Shown: one piece after another, positions 8,349 through 16,819 of the stretch
Numbering within the stretch: the stretch's first letter is position 1
Layout: every line of letters begins with the position of its first letter
Origin: Prorocentrum cordatum
Taxonomy: Eukaryota; Sar; Dinophyceae; Prorocentrales; Prorocentraceae
Direction of reading: 5' to 3'
Assembly: GCA_963575745.1 (NCBI GenBank)
Contig: CAUYUJ010014590.1
Location: 80,001-102,500 of the forward strand
DNA: 22,500 nucleotides
Program-made: the position numbers and the translations under genes
The notes under the pieces: model-generated
Database searches by the model: none
What the model was told of the DNA's origin: nothing
What the model saw: the letters and a program-made list of their open reading frames with translations, nothing else

Positions 8349-8729
8349 CCTGCACGAACGAGATGGGCACGGAAAGGATGGGTACCATGCTCAACAGCAG
8401 TGCCTGTTCATTTTGAACAGGACTCGCTGTCCGCGCCGCCGCGGCCTGTGTACATCTGAGACAGAAGGCCGCCTGCCCAACAGCGGCCGCTGTTGGTTTG
8501 GGACAACATTTGCTGTTGGGCATCGTACACCCTAGGCGTTGCTTAAGAAAACGTAAGGTTTCGGCCAGAGTGTCGATTATTCTTACCGTTTCGATGTAGA
8601 TCCTAAGATTTTGATAGAAATTCTGGGTTTTTATTCAAGTTCTGAGACTATGAATTTCTTAAACCCATGATTTCTAAAGCATTTCGCAGGGTGTACCCAT
8701 TTTTTCGGTACCCATGTCGGGCGTCCAAA
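8349..8729. mobile_element. TIR element family A, copy 1 (interrupted)
   Basis: Same family as 16607-16819. The left end begins CCTGCACG and continues GATGGGCACGGAAAGGATGG. The right end is ..GGTACCCATGTCGGGCGTCCAAA. It is bounded by the perfect 5-bp duplication GCTCG (8344-8348 and 8730-8734). Internal landmarks shared with copy 2 include TTCATTTTGAAC, CGCCGCCGCGGCCTGTGT and the palindrome CAACAGCGGCCGCTGTTG. It contains a 168-bp insertion at 8529-8696; without it the length is 213 bp, identical to copy 2. No coding capacity, so non-autonomous. Confidence 0.9.
8529..8692. mobile_element. Nested element F, flanked by GTAC
   Basis: A 164-bp AT-richer insertion inside the right TIR of the family A copy. 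It begins ACCCT and ends AGGGT, with weaker inverted similarity further in (TGCTTAAGAAA at the left against TTTCTAAAGCA at the right). GTAC occurs immediately on both sides (8525-8528 and 8693-8696), consistent with a 4-bp target duplication. The uninterrupted family A copy at 16607 confirms the empty site, since element plus one GTAC is exactly the 168-bp length difference. Confidence 0.85.
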
Positions 8730-8734
8730 GCTCG

Positions 8735-9465
8735 CGCAGGAGCTCTCGCCTGAGTGGCCGCGGCCGCGGCCGCTCGGCCCTCGGCCCCCGGGGCCGCTCG
8801 CCGCCTCCTGTGCCCGGGGAGGTGCCCCCCCGCTTGGCGGGGGAGGGGTTGGCGGGTGCCGCGGCTCGCGGGCGCCCGTCGAAACGTCGCCGAGGCGCCG
8901 CGTGCTGCCCGCCCTGCGGCAAGGTTCGGGCAGGGCGTGATTCGTCGGAGGATTGCCGCTGCCCGCGTTGCCGGCTTTGGCGCAGTCATTCCTCCGGCGG
9001 CGCGCGGGCCCTGGCATGGTTTTGGCGACGCCGAGCCTGGCGGAGCTAGGCGCCGCGCGACTTTCTCCCGAAGTTTCGGATCGGGGCAGAGCGGCGGCGA
9101 CGCCGGGCCCGGCCGCGCCAGGCTTTTGGGCGCCCCCGCCCGCGTTGGAAATATTCAAAGCACGCTGCCCGACCTCCGCCCCAGTGGCCTGGCGTCGCGA
9201 GTCAGATGCGCGCTCGCCGCGCGCCGCTGAAGCGTCGCAACTGCGAATCGCGCCGTGCCGAGACGGCGGCATGGTCAGAGACTGTTACTGTTTACCTGGC
9301 CAGTGCTGCCCGCCCACGGCCGCGGCGAAACCTCATAGGCGCATGGCTCCGCCCCGTGGGGGAACGAAGCCTGGGGTAGATAGAGCTGGCTGAGCTGCTG
9401 GACCGCGGGCCCCATGCTTCTGCGCGTTTCTCGCATTGACCGCGGATGGTGCTACTGCGACTAAG
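8735..9465. other. GC-rich, no recognised gene
   Basis: Very GC-rich (CGGCCGCGGCCGC-type words around 8756-8780) with open frames in most registers, as expected from composition. The longest minus-strand frame here extends into the family A and F elements and shows no domain. Nothing supported. Confidence 0.5.
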
Positions 9466-9469
9466 GCGT

Positions 9470-9810
9470 GCGGTCGTCCAAGGGCCTCCTCGATCGCGAA
9501 ACCTTCGCCATGCCTGCTGGCAGCTCTTGGTCAAGCGCCGCCGCCCCGGCTGTCGACGCCTCCAAATCTACGCCTTCAACCTCGGCCTCTGCAGTTGTGA
9601 GCTCGCCTGCCTTGGTTGAGCTTCCCGCGAGGGCTGTCGACCTGCGTCTGAGAGGCAGTGACTTCTTTAGTCTTCGTGGCCTGCCTGCCGAGCGTCGTTT
9701 GCAACGTGTCATCTGGCATCCGTGGCGCTCGTTCCGGCTCCTCGCACCTCGCCAACGCGCGTTTCGCCGCTGTGATGAGTTCGCTGATGTCGTCAAGTCC
9801 GAGCCGCAAG
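9470..9810 (-). pseudogene. Gag-like coiled-coil coding fragment, frameshifted
   Basis: On the minus strand, LDDISELITAAKRALARCEE (about 9805 downwards), then MPDDTLQTTLGRQATKTKEV and TASQTQVDSPRGKLNQ, form a charged heptad-like stretch typical of the coiled-coil part of dinoflagellate retroelement ORF1/gag-like proteins. At about 9620-9610 the frame changes by one register and resumes as AGELTTAEAEVEGVDLEAS, then AALDQELPAGMAKVS. The two halves read as one helix-rich protein only across the shift. Specific function unknown; the gag-like label is an inference from style of sequence and should be treated as weak. Confidence 0.35.
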
Positions 9811-9851
9811 GGTGGCCCGGGGCTCTGGCGCGACCGACATAATCGACGTCT

Positions 9852-10124
9852 TTATCTGAGGGGCCTTAGGATGAGTCCCTTTCCCTGCGAGAAGTCCTGG
9901 TCTGGAAGCTTGTGCGTGGCCGCGGGGATGGCCCTTGTGGCGTCGACCCACTCGGGTCTGGTTGGCCGCTTCAGTCGCGCCTGAACACGCAGCGCCTTCC
10001 GTTCGAATTGAATTTTCTCGCAAAACCACGCGCCGAGGCGCGATGCAAGCCCAGGGGAGCCGTTGCCGCCAGCATCTTCTTCGCTGCGCGCCCGTGCTTT
10101 GCCTGACATAAGCAGACGAGTCAC
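9852..10124 (-). pseudogene. Possible upstream part of the same minus-strand coding relic
   Basis: A 90-residue open frame on the minus strand containing FCEKIQFERKALRVQARLKR and PTRPEWVDATRAI. It lies just upstream, in transcription order, of the coiled-coil relic at 9470-9810. The charged helix-like stretch looks more protein-like than the other frames. No family recognised and no start context worth defending. Confidence 0.22.
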
Positions 10125-10339
10125 GCGGCGTTTTGCAAGGAGGCTTTGCGCTGTATTTGTCCGAAGGTACCGAAAAGGCTTTGGACCGAAGCTTCCGGAG
10201 ACGCCCGTGCCGAGCTGGTAGCCGAGAGCGTTGCGTGCTTACAAGCCTTGGCTGATTATTTCGGGTGAGCCACCCGCAATCAGCCACGCTGGAAATATAA
10301 CAATATCAGAGCCACCCAGTCTGGGGATCCCAAGGGATA

Positions 10340-10370
10340 GCGCATGCGCGCCAGGCCGCGCGCGCGGCCT
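10340..10370. repeat. Adjacent perfect palindromes, CG-alternating
   Basis: GCGCATGCGC (10340-10349) and AGGCCGCGCGCGCGGCCT (10353-10370) are each perfect palindromes, three bases apart. The alternating CG core is the classic Z-DNA-prone type. Confidence 0.8.
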
Positions 10371-10769
10371 GACATTGGGGTCTCAGGCAGGTCGGGCGTG
10401 AGATATGGGCGTGGCCAGAGCCACTTGAGGAGGATGGGGAGAGGAGGAGGATAAGGAGGAGTAGGGCCGGTTTTGAAGCCAAAGAGTACTATCGATGTTG
10501 CATTGAACTTTCCCCCCAAGTTCCCTGTTCACGTGTCCCTGCAAGTGTTTGTCTCCATTGCGGGAAATGTCCCATCGGAAAACAACCGTGCGATAATTCT
10601 CCATGTTGCCCAAACGTTGGCACTGCGAATCATCGTGATCATTGCGTTCGGACCATCCTAAACCGTGCCAGAATATGCATCTTGGGACTGGAAGTCCGCG
10701 AGTCAACCTGGCCAATGCGGACAGGCCGTCCTAAATTTCACCAGGACACCACTCCTGGGACTCTAACCA
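10371..10769. other. No recognised feature
   Basis: Unique-looking sequence of moderate GC with a purine-rich stretch around 10425-10465. Short open frames only. Nothing supported. Confidence 0.4.
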
Positions 10770-11105
10770 TACAATTCTTTCAAACGGTGCAAACTTTTAG
10801 CGCGACCGTGCTTGGCGCGAAATCCGTTTTTTGAACACGAGCCGCCCTCCATTGTTGAATTGGTTGCGCAGTTTTATGACGAACGTGCGCGGCGCTAAGG
10901 CGAGAACCATATGTTAGAAAGGAACCCGCCCTTCATCCCTGAAGCTGTTACAAACGTTTGGGCAAAATGCGCTTGCCGCTTTGGCGAGAGCGACGTTTTG
11001 AACAGATCCGCCCTCCATTTTTGTAGCCGATAGCAACCCTCAGTTTCAGAAAATCATGAATGGTGGGGAAGTCTCAGGCGAAACGCCCGGCCCGCCCTCC
11101 CGACA
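10770..11105. repeat. Four-copy diverged ~83-bp tandem repeat
   Basis: The anchor CCGCCCT(T/C)C begins at 10842, 10926, 11008 and 11092, at spacings 84, 82 and 84. In the first three units it is preceded by a GCGCTTGNCGC-like word and in most by a GGCGAGA/GGCGAAA word, and in units 1 and 3 by TTTGAACA. Sequence between anchors is heavily diverged, so the repeat is old. Confidence 0.72.
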
Positions 11106-11390
11106 CATCGGGGGGTTCGGCATGGAGGAATTGTTCATCAGAAGCGTGATGGAGCAGGAATTCCCGAAATACCGAAGAGCAACTTCCCGAGCCGCCAGGG
11201 CGGCCTCCCGCAGGCTCGCACGCCTCAGGAGGCTGTCTGGCTGCTCCCTCCGCCAGACATGCTCGCGTCGTGACAAGAATCACGATCGACGGAAGGCTTC
11301 TGCCCCTTGCCAGCCTCTTGAGAGCACTCGGTGGGCCCCGTGCGGCAGTCAAACAAAAGAACTATCAAAAGTTGGCCCTGGCGAACAGGG
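11106..11390. other. No recognised feature
   Basis: Open on both strands. The plus-strand frame from 11056 to 11628 begins inside the ~83-bp repeat and matches nothing. The minus strand may continue the coding-like fragment to its right but has no recognisable motif. Confidence 0.35.
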
Positions 11391-11678
11391 TCAGGACTTC
11401 GCGGGGCCCATGTTGGGAATAGAGATCAAGACGACGATCTTCATGTCAATTTGCCCAAGCGACTTTTTCACGCTGGGTGCCCAATCGTTCAGCGGTGTCA
11501 CCGCCGCGTCTGTCGCCATGATGCGGTCTTTGATTGTCAGCTGCTGTGCTTGCGTGCTTTTCATCAGCGTTTTGAGCTGCTCGAGCATTTCAGCCTCCAC
11601 AGCGACAGAAGCTGGGCAAGACCAGTGACGAGGCCAACAAACTATGGCAGCAGGGCGGACCTTGAGTGCTAACATCAA
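11391..11678 (-). pseudogene. Minus-strand coiled-coil-like coding fragment
   Basis: The minus-strand frame contains VEAEMLEQLKTLMKSTQAQQ and then LTIKDRIMATDAAVTPLNDW with APSVKKSLGQIDMKI. The amphipathic, K/E/Q-rich pattern resembles the coiled-coil of retroelement gag/ORF1 proteins, and the orientation agrees with the relics at 9470-10124. No domain is certain and both ends are arbitrary. Confidence 0.3.
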
Positions 11679-11918
11679 GAAAGGGACGCTCGATCCTCCC
11701 CTTGAGCCGATATGGCTTGAGCCATAATGGCCTGAGCTGGAGCTCAGCTGCTCAGAGAACCGTCGACGTCAGGGCCCGCCTGATCGCAAAGCGCTCGACA
11801 GCGCTGCGAGCCCTGCTGGCAAGGAGCTTCGGTGCCTGCATCTGAAGGGATCAGCAGCAGCATCAGTTTCATCATCATGATCAGCCGCAAACGCATCAGC
11901 GTCATCCTCATCCTACCC

Positions 11919-11977
<59 letters not shown>

Positions 11978-12153
11978 TTCATCATCATCTTCATCATCGT
12001 CATCATCATCATCACCATCATCATCACCATCACCATCACCATCACCATCACCATCACCATCACCATCACCATCACCATCACCATCACCATCACAATCATC
12101 ATCACCATCACAATCATCATCACCATCACCATCAGCATCATGATCATCAGCAA

Positions 12154-12191
<38 letters not shown>

Positions 12192-12224
12192 CCATCACCA
12201 TCACCATCACCATCACCATCATCG

Positions 12225-12256
<32 letters not shown>

Positions 12257-12259
12257 GTT

Positions 12260-12327
<68 letters not shown>

Positions 12328-12341
12328 ACACATCATCATCA
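11919..12341. repeat. CAT/ATC trinucleotide array 1
   Basis: Blocks of (CAT)n, (CACCAT)n and (CGT)n on the + strand, over about 420 bases. The arrangement is (CAT)n, then about fourteen CACCAT hexamers, a mixed part, more CACCAT, a CGT block and a final long CAT run. Poly-Asp (minus) and poly-Ser or poly-Ile (plus) frames here are translations of the microsatellite. Confidence 0.97.
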
Positions 12342-12366
12342 GAAAGAACGTGTTCGACCGCTGCTG

Positions 12367-12465
12367 GCGGAAAACCGGGGGGGGGTCACTGGGGGTTCCC
12401 AACCCGTCCATTCCCCTCCCCTCGAAAACTGGGAGGGGGTCACTACCGGTTCGAACCCCCCGGAC
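12367..12465 (-). repeat. Two inverted ~50-bp TTCGAACCGGTAGTGACC units
   Basis: Read on the minus strand, these carry GGGGTTCGAACCGGTAGTGA then CCCCCTCCCAGTTTTCGA, and a second diverged unit ending CGGTTTTCC. They are in the opposite orientation to the six units at 13622-13910, so the minisatellite between them has inverted flanks. Confidence 0.85.
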
Positions 12466-13555
12466 AGTGGTGCGGGGAACAGTGGGACAGTGGTGCGACA
12501 ATGGTGGGGACGGTGGTGGTGGGGACAGTGGTGAGGGGACAGCAGGAACGGTATTGGTGGGGACAGTGGTAAAGGCGGTGGCGAGGACGGTGGTGGGACA
12601 GTTGTGCAATGGGGTGAGTGGTGGGGACTGGGGACAGTGGGGACAGTGGGACAGCACAGTGGGACAGCACAGTGGGACAGCGACGGGGACAGTGGGGACA
12701 GTGGGACAGTGGTGGGAACACTGGGGACAGTGGGACAGTGGTGGGGACCGTGGGGAAAGTTGGGAGAGTGGGACTGTGGTGGGACAATGGTGGGGAGAGT
12801 CGGGACAGTAAGACACTGGTGGGGGCACTGGTGGGGACAGCGGGGATAAGGGTGGGAACTGTGGGGACAGTGGGACAGTGGTGGGGACGGTGGTGGTGGG
12901 GACAACGGTGTGAGGACAATGGGAATGGTGGGGACAGTAAGACAGTGGTTGGGACACTGGTGGCGAGGACGGTGGTGGGACAATGGGACAGAGGTACAGT
13001 GGGGACAGTGGTGGGGACAGTGGGACAGCTCAGCGGGACAGCGGCGGGACAGTGGGACAGTGGGACAGTGGGGACAGTGGGACAGTGGTGGGGACCGTGG
13101 GGAAATCGGGGAGAGTGGGACCGTGGTGGGAACAGTGGTGGGGACAGTGGGGACAGTGGTGGGAACAGTGGGACAGCTCAGCGGGACAGCGGGGACAGTG
13201 GGACAGTGGGACAGTGGGACAGTGGGGACAGTGGGACAGTGGTGGGGACCGTGGGGAAATCGGGGAGAGTGGGACCGTGGTGGGAACAGTGGTGGGGACA
13301 GTGGGGACAGTGGTGGGAACAGTGGGACAGCTCAGCGGGACAGCGGCGGGGACAGTGGGACAGTGGGACAGTGGGACAGTGGGGACAGTGGGACAGTGGT
13401 GGGGACCGTGGGGAAATCGGGGAGAGTGGGACCGTGGTGGGAACAGTGGTGGGGACAGTGGGGACAGTACGACAGTGGTGTGGGCACTGGAGGGGACAGT
13501 GGGGACGGTGGTGGGAACAGTGGGGACTTGTGGTGAGGACAGTGGTGCCGGGGAA
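12466..13555. repeat. GGGACAGT minisatellite
   Basis: More than 1 kb built from GGGACAGTG, GGGGACAGTGG and GGTGGGGACAG variants on the + strand, with strong G excess. The first 500 bases are irregular and the part after 13021 is organised into longer repeats. Open frames rich in G/Q/W/T (+) or P/H/T (-) are repeat translations. Confidence 0.95.
13021..13470. repeat. ~150-bp higher-order repeat, three copies
   Basis: Copies begin with TGGGACAGCTCAGCGGGACA at 13021, 13169 and 13323 (periods 148 and 154). Each contains GGGGACCGTGGGGAAATCGG and GAGAGTGGGACCGTGG. The copies are nearly identical and differ mainly in the number of GGGACAGT subunits, which suggests recent amplification by unequal exchange. 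Confidence 0.93.
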
Positions 13556-13621
13556 AGCAGTGGGGGATGTGGTGCGCACGGTGGTGGGGACCCGGGAGTC
13601 GTTTGCCGGCGTTGAGTGGGG

Positions 13622-13910
13622 GAGGGGGGTCGAACCGGAATTGACCCCTTCCAGTTTTCGAGGGAGGGGGGTTCGAAAGTTACCCCCCTTCGGTTTTCTG
13701 GAGGGGGGGGGAGGTTCGAACCGGTAGTGACCACCCCTGGTTTTCTGGAGAGGGGGGGGGGGTTCGAACCGGTAGTGACCACCCTGGTTTTCCGGAGGGT
13801 GTGTGTGAGGGGTTCGAACCGGTAGTGGCCCCCCCGGTTTTCCGAAGAGGGGGGGGGGGGGGGGATGGGGTCGAACTGGTAGTGACCCCCTTAGGTTTTC
13901 CCAAGGGGGG
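13622..13910 (+). repeat. Six direct ~44-57-bp TTCGAACCGGTAGTGACC units
   Basis: Units start at about 13626, 13670, 13713, 13761, 13811 and 13868. Each carries GGTTCGAAC(C/T)GG, TAGTGACC, a C run, GGTTTTC and a G run. The best-conserved are the third to fifth. They are the reverse-orientation counterparts of the units at 12367-12465. Confidence 0.92.
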
Positions 13911-14062
13911 GGGAGGTGGGAGGGGTTTAGGGGAGGGGGGGGTTTTGCTGGGGGGAAGGGGGGGGGGTCCAGCAGGGGGGGGTTCGGGAGGGGTGGGGGG
14001 CCCGGCTTCCGGAGAAAGAGGGGGGGAAGTTTCCAAAGCAAAGCGGCGGTGGATCACGCTCT
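13911..14062. repeat. G-rich tail of the satellite island
   Basis: Runs of seven to nine G broken by short TTT, CCAGCA and TTCC words, lying between the 50-bp units and the second CAT array. Long G runs such as those at 13848-13864 are places where an assembly may have the wrong length. Confidence 0.75.
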
Positions 14063-14065
<3 letters not shown>

Positions 14066-14104
<39 letters not shown>

Positions 14105-14344
14105 TATTATTATTATTATTATTGTTATTATTATTAGAATAATTATTAATATCATCGTCTCCATCTTCATCTTCATCATCATCATCACCATCACCATCAC
14201 CATCACCATCATCTTCATGAGCATGATCATCATCATCAGCATCATCAGCATCATCATCATCACCATCTTTACCGTCATCATCATCATCGTCATCAGCAGC
14301 AGCAGTAACAGCAGCATCAGCATCGGCATCGGCACCGGCATCGG

Positions 14345-14392
<48 letters not shown>

Positions 14393-14544
14393 TATCATTA
14401 TCATTATTATTATTAATATTAGTATCATCGTCATCATCATCACCACCATCAACATCATGATCATCATCAACATCGTCATCATCATCATCAGCATCATCAT
14501 CATCATCGTCGTCGTCGTCATCATCATCATCATCTTCATCACCG

Positions 14545-14582
<38 letters not shown>

Positions 14583-14662
14583 GTCATCAGCAGCAGCAGC
14601 AGCAGTAACAGCAGCATTAGCATCGGCATCGGCTCCGGCATCGGCATCGGCATCGGCATCGG
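14066..14662. repeat. CAT/ATC trinucleotide array 2
   Basis: About 600 bases of CAT triplets mixed with ATT/TTA, CAC, CAG and GCATCG blocks; the last 40 bases are GGCATC hexamers. It is more degenerate than array 1, and an internal portion with CAGCAGCAGTAACAGCAGCA occurs twice (~14295 and ~14588), showing a second-order duplication of about 290 bp. Confidence 0.95.
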
Positions 14663-14683
14663 CCTCCGCCGCACCGATGTTGG

Positions 14684-15095
14684 CACACCCCTCGCACGTT
14701 TTGCGGCCCCGAGGGAGCTTCAGCGAAGGCCCCGATAGGATGGCCCGCATGCCACCGCCATGCTCATGTCGGCAAAGCCATCACATGTTTCGTGGCCCGT
14801 AGTGAGCTCCACTGAAGGCTCCAGTCGGAGGGCCCGCATGGCACCGCCGCGCCCATTTCGGCACACCCCTCACACGTGTCGTGGTTGCGTGGGGGGCTCC
14901 GCCGAAGGCCCCAGTGGGAGGGCCCGCATGCCATTGCCACGCCCATTTCGGCATGCGTGGCTCCGTAGGGAGCTCCACCGCGGTCCCAAGTGGGAGGGCC
15001 CGCACGCCAAACGCTTCACTCATCTCGGCAAACTCCCACGTTTCGTGTCCCTTCAGGGAGCTCCACCGAGAAGGCCCCAGTGACAGGACCCGCTT
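14684..15095. repeat. 77/90-bp tandem repeat family G, locus 2
   Basis: Five units of the family found at 5001-5418. The GAGCTCC-like anchors are at 14715, 14804, 14894, 14970 and 15059, with spacings 89, 90, 76 and 89, so the same two unit lengths occur. Units share TTTCGTGGCCC, GAGCTCCACCGAAGGC, CCAGTGGGAGGGCCCGCATG and CATTTCGGCACACCCCTCAC. It starts immediately after CAT array 2. Confidence 0.9.
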
Positions 15096-15309
15096 TTCTG
15101 TCACGCTGCCCCGTGCCCCGCCCTTTCTGTGGCGCGCTGCCTATGAGCAGAGGGCCGCATCCGACGCTATTTGCAGTTTGCTCGCCGCCTCCTTCGCTCC
15201 ATCTGCCTTGCGGGACTCGCAGATGCACAGGGCTGGGCTCTCCGCCAGCCGTTCTCATGTTCCCTGTTCTTTCCTTTGGAGGTCTCTCTGTTGATAGCCC
15301 CAGGGCCCG
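15096..15309. other. No recognised feature
   Basis: GC-rich, open in several frames, no family recognised. Confidence 0.4.
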
Positions 15310-16448
15310 TTGCATGCCCACCAGTGCCCAGGGGCCCAGACACGTCGCGCCGCCGCGACTCTGTCATGCCAGGAGGGTGCCTGGCTCTCCGGTCACGGCT
15401 CGGCTCCTGGCGGCCGCTCGGACGGCGGCCCCGGCAACCCCGGGGCGCTTCCGGCGAGGCGCAGCTGGCTGCTGGAACGTATCCCGATTCAGGGGCAACG
15501 ACGGGGGGTGGGGAATACGCATAGGGGGGTACGCATCGACACCCCATCGCCCATTGATCGCCAATGGGTGCCTGATAGCTCCAACCTGCCCAGGAAGGTG
15601 CGGATTCGCTACCTCGGAGGCCTATCGCGGATCTATCGGCGCCGTATCGCCGATTCCAGGTCGATGTTTCTCCCCTTCTGGCAGTCCCTCCCTGCCGTTG
15701 CCACTCACCGATGGGCAGCAGCGCCTCCGAGAGCCAACAACAGACCTCGATCTCCTCGCGAGCCTGTGATCTCTGGGCCGCCCCCTGTGTTCGCCCAGAC
15801 GCGCCAGGCGGCCGCGGCCTCCGCGCCCGCGCCGACGCCGGCCACTGCGCCTGGCCCGCCGGGGCCGCCGGGGCCGCCGGGCCCGCAGCCCAGCGCGGCT
15901 CCCGCGCCCACGCCGGCGGCGGCAGGCGGCGCGAGCTGCGCCAAGCGAGCGAGCGCTGCGCCGGGCCGCCGGGTGCTGCGCAGCTTCCCGCGTCCCGGAG
16001 GTCTCGGCGTCGCAGTGTCTTCGGGGGCGGAAAAGAGGGGGGTGATGACCAGGGGGGTGTGGATAATTATCATGGCGGGGGCCATGATTTTTCCCCAGAT
16101 TTCATGGCGCCTCTTCTTCTTTCATTGCGTCCCTGGCCCCCCCGCTGGGCGGCGCACATGCCGCCGGTCATGATTTGCACCCCCCCCTCTTGGACACCCC
16201 CCTCTTGGCCGCTCCCGATGTCTTCGAGTGGGGCGTGTGCGCCTCATGTCAGGCCCCAGGACCCTGACAGGCCGATCCGGCCCGAAGAACGGCCGCGGAT
16301 GGTAGGGTCCAGAGCTCCGGCCGTAGTGTTCTACGAGGTCTCACTTTTCGCGACGTCGGACCTCAAGGATCTGGGGAAGGCGAGGCGGCACCACGACCAT
16401 GGGGGGGGCACCTGCAGCGAGGGGTTCCACGATGCCTTCTCGAGCTAG
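15310..16448 (+). pseudogene. Collagen-like open frame split by a TIR element
   Basis: A + frame open from 15310 (TTG; the real 5' limit is unknown and could be an acceptor nearer 15760) reads into a proline/alanine-rich stretch, then four GPP-type triplets (GPPGPPGPPGP, about 15850-15885), then PAPTPAAAGG. Strong C/G at third positions from ~15770 on is typical of dinoflagellate exons. The frame reaches TCT at 16018-16020, where family B copy 1 is inserted; within the element it stops at 16171-16173. Subtracting the element and one target duplication (203 bases) makes base 16224 follow base 16020 in the same frame, which then runs to TAG at 16446-16448. The tail includes VVFYEVSLFATSDLKDLGK. 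Function unknown; GC-rich sequence is often open by chance, so coding status is unproven. Confidence 0.3.
16021..16218. mobile_element. TIR element family B, copy 1
   Basis: 198 bp, beginning TCGGGGGCGGAAAAGAGGGG and ending TTGGCCGCTCCCGA, so the ends are inverted repeats of TCGGGRGCGG followed by AAGAGGGGGGTG. It is flanked by the perfect duplication TGTCT (16016-16020 and 16219-16223); TCG after the second copy may extend it. Copy 2 at 19314 shares the interior, including CCCCAGATTTCATGGCGCC and TTCTTTCATTGCGTCCCTGG. No coding capacity. Confidence 0.9.
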
Positions 16449-16606
16449 GGATAGGGGACGTCTCAAGCGAAAAAGGGGGGGCGCGGGTGCATAGCGGCTG
16501 CATGCAATTGAGTGGCCCTTCGCTGGAGCTGCCTTCTGGGTGTGCGGACGGACGTTCTCGGACGTTTCCACCGGCTCCTGGAGGTCTGCTTGCTTCGGGT
16601 TGCGTT
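16449..16606. other. No recognised feature
   Basis: Short unique-looking stretch between family B copy 1's host frame and family A copy 2. Confidence 0.4.
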
Positions 16607-16819
16607 TCTGGACGCCCGAAATGGGTACTGAAAGAATGGGCACTATGCCCAACAGCGGATCCTGTTCATTTTGAACCAGATCCGCTGTCCACGCCGCCGC
16701 GGCCTGTGTCCATTCGAGACAGGAGGCCGCCCGCCCAACAGCGGCCGCTGTTGGTTTGGGACAACATTGGTTGTTGGGCATAGTGCCCATTCTTTCCGTA
16801 CCCATTTCGGGCGTCCAAA
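16607..16819. mobile_element. TIR element family A, copy 2 (uninterrupted)
   Basis: 213 bp. The 48-base terminal inverted repeats differ at only two positions and read TYTGGACGCCCGAAATGGG, TACNGAAAGAATGGG, CACTATGCCCAACA. It is flanked by the perfect 5-bp duplication GCGTT (16602-16606 and 16820-16824). The middle holds GGATC..GATCC pairing and the 18-bp palindrome CAACAGCGGCCGCTGTTG. Non-coding, so it depends on a transposase elsewhere. The superfamily cannot be assigned from the ends. Confidence 0.93.

Noticed and set aside
8631-9272. 213-residue minus-strand open frame
   Set aside because: Its C-terminal part is inside the family A and F elements and the rest is Ala/Gly/Pro/Arg-rich, as composition predicts. 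No domain seen.
13713-13820. GGTTCGAACC words resembling the tRNA T-arm (box B)
   Set aside because: No box A, no cloverleaf and no acceptor stem around them. The word recurs every ~50 bases as part of a satellite unit, so a tRNA gene or tRNA-derived SINE is not supported.
11744-14750. Poly-Asp, poly-Ser, poly-Ile, poly-Met and Gly/Thr-rich open frames of up to 369 residues
   Set aside because: They follow directly from CAT triplets and GGGACAGT units. Overlapping frames on both strands are equally long, as expected from repeats.
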